Assembly: GCF_016126015.1 (NCBI RefSeq)
Contig: NZ_JAEFDB010000010.1
Location: forward strand, 1 to 64,000
Reading direction: 5' to 3'
DNA from: Capnocytophaga periodontitidis
GTDB lineage: Bacteria > Bacteroidota > Bacteroidia > Flavobacteriales > Flavobacteriaceae
Length of the DNA: 64,000 bases
The notes beneath the pieces were generated by a model, which worked only from the letters and a program-made list of their open reading frames with translations, ran no database searches and was not told the DNA's origin. This document shows, one piece after another, positions 59,322 through 64,000 of the stretch. Positions within the stretch are counted from its first letter, which is position 1, and the number at the start of each line of letters is the position of its first letter. The translations under genes were made by a program, and so were the position numbers.

Positions 59322-60185
59322 ATGAAGAATTTTTTATCATTTATAGGACTCCTTTTTTGCGCCATAGCCTGCAAAAACGCTTCAGCTCCTGCAACAGGAC
59401 AGATTATCGCTCAGCAAGAGATTACAAACCAAATCTACTTTGCTGCCAAACCTATTGTATCGGCTCACCGCGGTGGCGGCGGCGAAGGTCTCAAAGGATA
59501 CCCCGAAAACTGCTTGGAAAGCATTCAGTATCTTTCTACTAAGGGAGTGCACAGTTTTGAAATTGACATTTTTGAAAGTGCCGATGGTGATTTGCTTTTG
59601 ATGCACGACAACAGTTTAGGTCGTACTGCAACGGGCAAAGGTGAAGTTTCGGCTATGTCTACCGCCGATTTACTCAAAGAAAATCTAAAAGATGAGTTCG
59701 GCAATGTAACTCAGTTTAAAATTCCTTATTTAAAAGATGTATTAGCGTGGTGTAAGGCCAATCACGGATACCTAATGCTCGATTTCAAAAAAGGAATTTC
59801 TTACCAAAAAGTAGTAGATTTAGTACGTGCTGAAGGTATGGAAGCCCAAGTGGTGCTCATCAGCTATAACACCGAACAAGCCAAAGCGCTCTACAAAGTG
59901 GCTCCTGAGATGTTGCTCTCGGTAAGTGTGCGCAACAACGATGAGTTAGAACGTATATTGCAAACGGGTATCCCCAAAGAAAAATTGGTAGCTTTCACGG
60001 GTATCAAAGTAGCTCCCGATGCACTCTACCAACGTTTGAACAAACTGAAAATCCCAGCTATTTTGGGTACTTTAGGAAACTTGGACAAGCGTGCCGCAAC
60101 TAAAGGTGACCATCTTTACAAAGAATGGGCGCAAAAAGGTATTCAAATTTTCTCTACCGATAGACCTCTTTCCCTTTCATTTTAA
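59322..60185 (+). CDS. Glycerophosphodiester phosphodiesterase lipoprotein
   Basis: This 287-residue TIM-barrel enzyme has a lipoprotein signal (LLFCAIAC, Cys17). Active-site pieces are VSAHRGGGGEG (His49-Arg50), the metal-binding FEIDIFESADG (Glu80, Asp82) and LLMHDNSLGRT (His95), as in GDPD enzymes. It hydrolyses glycerophosphodiesters to an alcohol and glycerol-3-phosphate, here in the envelope. The stop overlaps the convergent TIGR03915-like gene by 4 bases. The gene 6 bases upstream is msrAB. Confidence 0.93.
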   Translation: MKNFLSFIGLLFCAIACKNASAPATGQIIAQQEITNQIYFAAKPIVSAHRGGGGEGLKGYPENCLESIQYLSTKGVHSFEIDIFESADGDLLLMHDNSLGRTATGKGEVSAMSTADLLKENLKDEFGNVTQFKIPYLKDVLAWCKANHGYLMLDFKKGISYQKVVDLVRAEGMEAQVVLISYNTEQAKALYKVAPEMLLSVSVRNNDELERILQTGIPKEKLVAFTGIKVAPDALYQRLNKLKIPAILGTLGNLDKRAATKGDHLYKEWAQKGIQIFSTDRPLSLSF

Positions 60186-60919
60186 ACTTCGGGCAAGTAC
60201 TGCCAATAACGCTTAGGCATATTCCTGAGCTGGTACTTGCTGTTCTTGCGTTCGGCTATGTTGATGTGCTGGAAATAGGTTTTCCAAAGCATTTCATAGC
60301 CGTCGGGCAGGGAGGTGGATAGCTTTCCAAAGTGTTTATCGGCGGGAGTAAAGGGAAAGACTTCTTCTAAATTGTAAGCAAAACCATAAGCGCGTTGCGG
60401 GTCGTAGAGCACCCACTGCTGGTCGGAAAATCTATTTTTGAAGTGAGGAACTACCAAAGCCAGCACATCGTACTCAGGAACTATTTTGGCAAAATACAAA
60501 TCGCCTACCTTCTCAAAACGCACAAACTCTTTCATACGGTGTACTTCTCTGCCTACACTTTTGGCAGCCTTTTGTATGGCAGCAATAGCCGTGTTCCCAT
60601 AGTTTTCAAGTACTTGTTCTTCAGGGTGTTGTATCATCAACCGGATAGCGACTAATAGATAGTTTTCCATTCCCTCTTCTTCCGATAGGAAAGCCCTCAA
60701 TACTATTGCTTTCCCTTCTTTCCCCCAACATTGTTCTATTTTGTTCAGCACACGCTCAGCCTTAGCTGCATCGGTGTATACGGTTATTGCTTCCTCAAAC
60801 AGCGAAGGAGCAAATAGGTGTTGGGCAACGATAGCAACTTCCTCATAACGGTATTCAAAAACTACAAAAACCGCTGTGAGGAAGCCTTCAAAAGTACTAT
60901 CGTATACTAAAATCTTCAA
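60182..60919 (-). CDS. TIGR03915-like putative DNA-repair protein (DUF4130)
   Basis: This 245-residue protein opens MKILVYDSTFEGFLTAVFVV, the usual start of the TIGR03915/DUF4130 family. In many bacteria these sit beside a radical-SAM protein and are thought to act in DNA repair. Later regions are KEFVRFEKVGDLYFAKIVPE (about 126-145) and HFKNRFSDQQWVLYDPQRAYG (about 154-174). The usual radical-SAM partner is absent nearby. The gene follows a phosphoribosyltransferase by 2 bases in one operon and has convergent overlap with the GDPD gene. Confidence 0.85.
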   Translation of the reverse strand: MKILVYDSTFEGFLTAVFVVFEYRYEEVAIVAQHLFAPSLFEEAITVYTDAAKAERVLNKIEQCWGKEGKAIVLRAFLSEEEGMENYLLVAIRLMIQHPEEQVLENYGNTAIAAIQKAAKSVGREVHRMKEFVRFEKVGDLYFAKIVPEYDVLALVVPHFKNRFSDQQWVLYDPQRAYGFAYNLEEVFPFTPADKHFGKLSTSLPDGYEMLWKTYFQHINIAERKNSKYQLRNMPKRYWQYLPEV

Positions 60920-60921
60920 AA

Positions 60922-61725
60922 TTAAGGTGCTATTTTTAGTAAATTAGTTCTGTATTCAGCTATTTGGTGATAATTATTACTAATTGCCCATTCAAAAATC
61001 TCTTTTCGTTGGGTTTCGGTTATAGCTTTATATATTTTGTCAAATTCAGCTTCAGGAAGTAGTAAAATATACTTAACGATGCGCGTATTGAAAGCAAAAC
61101 GCTCACTTTTCATCAGTCCAATAAGGTCAGCAGGAGTTTTGATAGCAAAATAATTGAAGTGATTTTCAATTTTAGGGTCTATATCCTTATTGGTAAGTTC
61201 GGCGTAGTACAAGAAAAAGAAATCGCCTTGTACGTTGTATTGTTTGAGAATGCGGTTCACGGTGTGTTCGTGGCTACCAGTGATTTTGATATCGTCAATA
61301 AGCAAGCAGCATTTCCCTTCTATAAAAGTGCGATCGATGTAATAAGTATCATTAGCAATGAGGTTTACGCGTTGTTCATAGCTCATATTGCCATAATCCT
61401 GCACGTATGTTTGATTGCGGTGTATTTTGGCAGTTACGCAAGATTTGCGGTCGTGTTGAAAAAGAAAGTAGTTCAGTTCTTTCTTAAAATAATGACACAG
61501 ATAGTCGGATGCAGTAGGAATTGCGTAATACGGACTTGGCAAAAGCACAATTTCATCTTGTGCTAAAATGAAATCACTGTGCTGGGCGATAAACCCAGCA
61601 AAGAGTTCTTTGCCAAATTGTTCGGCAACAGCTGTGTCGCCAAATTTAAATCTACTGTAGGCGGCTTCGCTAAAAGTACAAGCCTCGGCGCTCTCTATAG
61701 AGTGCAGACTAAAACGTTTATTCAT
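60922..61725 (-). CDS. Phosphoribosyltransferase-fold protein
   Basis: This 267-residue protein has the PRPP-binding motif CCLLIDDIKITGSHEHTV (about 138-155), the hallmark of type I phosphoribosyltransferases (two acidic residues followed by a TGS loop). A pyrophosphate-loop-like PSPYYAIPTASDYL (about 64-77) comes earlier. Its length and flanks differ from purine salvage enzymes. It resembles PRTases found with HAD phosphatases and ATP-grasp enzymes in tellurite-resistance-type stress operons. That link is from memory. It is 16 bases after the HAD gene and 2 before the TIGR03915-like gene. Confidence 0.75.
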   Translation of the reverse strand: MNKRFSLHSIESAEACTFSEAAYSRFKFGDTAVAEQFGKELFAGFIAQHSDFILAQDEIVLLPSPYYAIPTASDYLCHYFKKELNYFLFQHDRKSCVTAKIHRNQTYVQDYGNMSYEQRVNLIANDTYYIDRTFIEGKCCLLIDDIKITGSHEHTVNRILKQYNVQGDFFFLYYAELTNKDIDPKIENHFNYFAIKTPADLIGLMKSERFAFNTRIVKYILLLPEAEFDKIYKAITETQRKEIFEWAISNNYHQIAEYRTNLLKIAP

Positions 61726-61741
61726 TTAATTTAGATAAAAG

Positions 61742-62401
61742 TTAAGAGATAAGAAAGGCGCACAAACCTACATTGGTAGCACCTTGTATATCGGCAATAG
61801 GATTATCGCCTATGTGCAGCCACTGAGTTTTTTCAACGGGGCGCAAGGCGTTAGTAAGCTCATAAGCCTTCTGGAAAATCGCGGGGTTAGGTTTGGCAAT
61901 TCCCTCCTCATCAGAATAGAGTTCAAACGAAAAATACGATGCTAATCCGTAGTACACCAATACCTTATGCAAGGTCTTCCCCTTAATGAAAGCCGTATTG
62001 CTCAACAGACTTATGGTCTTCCCTTGCGATTGAATTTCGGCGAAAAGCTCATCAATCTCAGGGTCTAATAGCTGAGGCATATAATGCAAAAAGAGAGTTT
62101 CCTGTTCTGCAAAACACGCTTCCCAATCAATCTTTTCATCTATGGGAACATTCAACAGCGTGAGTACTCTCTCAAAAAGCACTTGCTGAGGGATGTGTAG
62201 CCCCGTGCGTTCACTTTCGGCATTAGCTTGCAAATCTACCGTACGTATCGCTTTGTGCACCTCTTCTAAAGGTGTAGTAATGCTAAAATAGTAGCGCAAC
62301 CATCGGTCTCGTTGTTCTTTGAAAACAGGATGAGAACGGATGATTGTGAGCCACATATCAAATGAAAAGTGCTGGTATTTCTGTAGGTCGATAGTAGTCA
62401 T
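61742..62401 (-). CDS. HAD superfamily hydrolase with DxW variant motif I
   Basis: This 219-residue protein has HAD motif I as FSFDMWLTIIRS (nucleophile Asp15). The usual second Asp of DxD is Trp17, so the acid/base residue is missing. Motif II is LLSNTAF, motif III Lys is near GIAKPNPAIF, and motif IV is HIGDNPIADIQGA. A four-helix cap lies between about 20 and 100. Phosphatase activity may be reduced or need another residue. It overlaps the cytochrome c peroxidase gene by 1 base and precedes the phosphoribosyltransferase gene by 16, so it is in the same operon. Confidence 0.88.
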   Translation of the reverse strand: MTTIDLQKYQHFSFDMWLTIIRSHPVFKEQRDRWLRYYFSITTPLEEVHKAIRTVDLQANAESERTGLHIPQQVLFERVLTLLNVPIDEKIDWEACFAEQETLFLHYMPQLLDPEIDELFAEIQSQGKTISLLSNTAFIKGKTLHKVLVYYGLASYFSFELYSDEEGIAKPNPAIFQKAYELTNALRPVEKTQWLHIGDNPIADIQGATNVGLCAFLIS

Positions 62402-63546
62402 TATTGGGGGAGTTCGGGCATTCGTTCGTGATAAGCCGGTGAAGAAAGTGTTTTGAGGAAAGCTACCAAGGCTTCTTTTTCCTTTCTACTGAGGTTCAGA
62501 GGCTGCAATAGGCGGTCGGTAGTAGGGAAAAGCGTATCTTTTTTTTGGTTTTCGCGAGGTTCAGGGCGTGGCATTCCTATGTTGTACATCTCCACAACCC
62601 CCTCAAGGTCGGGCATAAAGCCATTGTGCATATAAGGGGCAGTGCGTGCCACCTCTCTAAGCGATGGTGTTCTAAAGCTCCCCACATCTTCTTTCTTTTT
62701 AGAGTGTTTGTACTTGCCTAAATCCTCGTACATACGTCCGTAATAGGAAAGTCCCACATTGTGAAACTGGTTATCGGAGAACAGAGGGGTATTGTGACAA
62801 TTGATGCAGCGCGCTTTGGTGCGGAAAAGGTGTAAGCCTACAACTTCCTCATCGGTGAAGCGTTTTTTATCCCCACTGATAAAGCGGTCGAATTTGCTTT
62901 TGCCACTCACAATAGTGCGTTCGTAGGTAGCGATAGCTTGGGTAATACGTTCGATAGTTATCTTATCGTCACCAAAAGCCTTTACAAAGTAAGGTTTGTA
63001 GCCTTTAATTTTGCGAATGCGTTTTACCGATAAATCTTGGGTAGAGTGCATTTCCACGGGGTCGGTCATAGGACCTAAGGCTTGAGCTTCTAAAGTAGCA
63101 GCCCTACCGTCCCAAAAGAACGAAGTATAATAGCTCGTGTTGAGAATAGTCATTGCGTTGCGTACCCCCATACGGCGGTTATGTCCAAACGACACACTGC
63201 GACCGTCGCCCCAGCCCAATTGAGAATCGTGACAAGAAGCGCAGGATATTTGTGTTGAACGCGACAAACGGGGGTCGAAAAAGAGCAGTTTGCCCAGCGT
63301 TTTTTTATCTTCGGAGAAAGGATTATCAGTGGGAAAAGGTATTGGAGGTAATGAGCCTATATCTTGAAAACCAGCTACAAGAGTGCTGTCTAAGGTAGGA
63401 GCTTCCCATTTTGTAGGGTCGCCAGAGCTATACATCGTTCGCAGTTGAGCGATATATTCGGGGTCGGTGAAGATATCGTCTTTATGGCGTAGTGTAAAAG
63501 CCAAAAGAGCTAAAATACCAAGTATGATAAGAGGAATTTTCTTCAT
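62401..63546 (-). CDS. Di-haem cytochrome c peroxidase (CcpA/MauG family)
   Basis: This 381-residue exported protein has an N-terminal signal/anchor (about 4-19, LIILGILALLAFTLR). Its two haem-binding motifs are CASCHDS (Cys102, Cys105, His106) and CINCHNT (Cys247, Cys250, His251), and a distal Met candidate sits near SLREVARTAPYMHNG. It reduces periplasmic hydrogen peroxide using c-type cytochromes. It starts 9 bases after rfbD and overlaps the HAD gene by one base. Confidence 0.92.
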   Translation of the reverse strand: MKKIPLIILGILALLAFTLRHKDDIFTDPEYIAQLRTMYSSGDPTKWEAPTLDSTLVAGFQDIGSLPPIPFPTDNPFSEDKKTLGKLLFFDPRLSRSTQISCASCHDSQLGWGDGRSVSFGHNRRMGVRNAMTILNTSYYTSFFWDGRAATLEAQALGPMTDPVEMHSTQDLSVKRIRKIKGYKPYFVKAFGDDKITIERITQAIATYERTIVSGKSKFDRFISGDKKRFTDEEVVGLHLFRTKARCINCHNTPLFSDNQFHNVGLSYYGRMYEDLGKYKHSKKKEDVGSFRTPSLREVARTAPYMHNGFMPDLEGVVEMYNIGMPRPEPRENQKKDTLFPTTDRLLQPLNLSRKEKEALVAFLKTLSSPAYHERMPELPQ

Positions 63547-63555
63547 AGAGAAATG

Positions 63556-64000
63556 TTATTTCAAAAAACTATCTCTCCAATATGGAATGCGATAACCAAA
63601 ATCGGTTTTGAGTTTGGTTTTATCTAATACTGAATAAGCAGGACGTGTAACTTTACTAGGAAACTCGGCTGAAGTACAAGGTAATACCTCACAAGCATTG
63701 CCCGCTTTGGTTACTATAGCCACAGCAAAATCGTACCACGAACATACTCCCTCATTAGAAAAATGATATACTTCACGCTTACCGCGATACCAAGCATTTT
63801 CTATAGCTTGCACTATAAAATCGGCTAAATCGGCAGCATTAGTAGGCGTTCCTACTTGATCAATTACTACTTTTAGCTGGTCGCGCTCGTTGCTAAGTCG
63901 CTGAATCGTTTTTACAAAATTATTGCCAAAGTGGAGAGAATAAAGCCAAGAAGTACGGATGATAAGATACTCAATTCCACTGTTTTGAACAGCTTGCTCA
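63556..64000 (-). CDS. rfbD: dTDP-4-dehydrorhamnose reductase (3' part; start outside window)
   Basis: The open frame runs unbroken from the window edge to TAA at 63556-63558 (about 148 codons). It encodes the C-terminal half of RmlD/RfbD: YLIIRTSWLYSLHFGNNFVKT, VVIDQVGTPTNAADLADFIVQ and WYDFAVAIV, then TRPAYSVLDKTKLKTDFG, all characteristic. The enzyme reduces dTDP-4-keto-rhamnose to dTDP-L-rhamnose. The N-terminal NADPH-binding half lies beyond base 64000. It precedes the peroxidase gene by 9 bases, so it may be first in that operon, or end a rhamnose cluster to the right. Confidence 0.92.
   Translation of the reverse strand, partial: EQAVQNSGIEYLIIRTSWLYSLHFGNNFVKTIQRLSNERDQLKVVIDQVGTPTNAADLADFIVQAIENAWYRGKREVYHFSNEGVCSWYDFAVAIVTKAGNACEVLPCTSAEFPSKVTRPAYSVLDKTKLKTDFGYRIPYWRDSFLK

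Overview
The window looks like chromosome from a low-GC Bacteroidota, class Flavobacteriia, probably Capnocytophaga or a close relative. The genus is inferred from gene content and was not checked. The class-level evidence is: promoters with the Bacteroidota -7 box TAnnTTTG and often a TTTG/TTG box 19-20 bases upstream; SusC/SusD, PorP/SprF and WG-repeat proteins; a GH92 mannosidase; a zapA - 6S-type RNA - rny order; and almost no Shine-Dalgarno sites.

Layout. 0.1-7.5 kb: a broken DJ-1/PfpI gene, two ABC-2 permeases, an SLC13 transporter, a small MscS channel, ribonuclease Y, a 6S-Flavo-like RNA, zapA and a coiled-coil partner. 7.8-12.3 kb: a DUF502 membrane protein, a three-gene phage-style lysis cassette with no phage around it, a CDF metal exporter, trmB and a 3'-5' exonuclease. 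12.3-22 kb (minus strand): four tandem paralogous beta-barrel genes separated by exactly 18 bases each, a CBS protein, a PepSY/flavodoxin reductase, a WG-repeat protein, then an orphan gp25/TssE-like gene with a likely tssF remnant and two unknown genes. 22-33.7 kb: GH92, then an eight-gene surface-glycan operon (sugar transferase, ATP-grasp, aminotransferase, 4,6-dehydratase, flippase, polymerase, two glycosyltransferases). 33.8-42.2 kb: nitroreductase, CPBP-like protein, PorP/SprF, folB, tRNA-Cys, a Roadblock-like protein, recX, a large conserved protein and pyruvate oxidase. 42.2-49 kb: a SusD/SusC pair, a second nitroreductase, rlmN and a broken four-helix-bundle gene. 49-56.8 kb: rseP, then an accessory stretch of small, unknown and decayed genes (orphan antitoxin, IS1595 scrap, small membrane proteins, a long direct repeat). 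56.9-64 kb: RNase Z, MsrAB, a GDPD lipoprotein, and a minus-strand operon of rfbD, cytochrome c peroxidase, HAD phosphatase, phosphoribosyltransferase and a TIGR03915-like protein.

How the genes work together. The glycan operon holds initiation, amino-sugar synthesis, transfer, flipping and polymerisation for one surface polysaccharide or O-glycan. An ATP-grasp ligase takes the place where an N-acetyltransferase would be expected. The lysis genes form a holin-like / glucosaminidase / one-piece-spanin set joined by ATGA overlaps. The terminal operon groups peroxide removal with a nucleotide-type phosphoribosyltransferase and a putative DNA-repair protein, which suggests stress response.

At least seven genes are decayed: DJ-1, tssF, an unknown one at 40.1 kb, the S23-type protein, a toxin, an IS1595 transposase and a small membrane protein. 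Several short repeat families recur between genes, some exactly at stop codons, and one dyad-symmetric motif lies upstream of both nitroreductase genes, with a looser copy before the lysis cassette.
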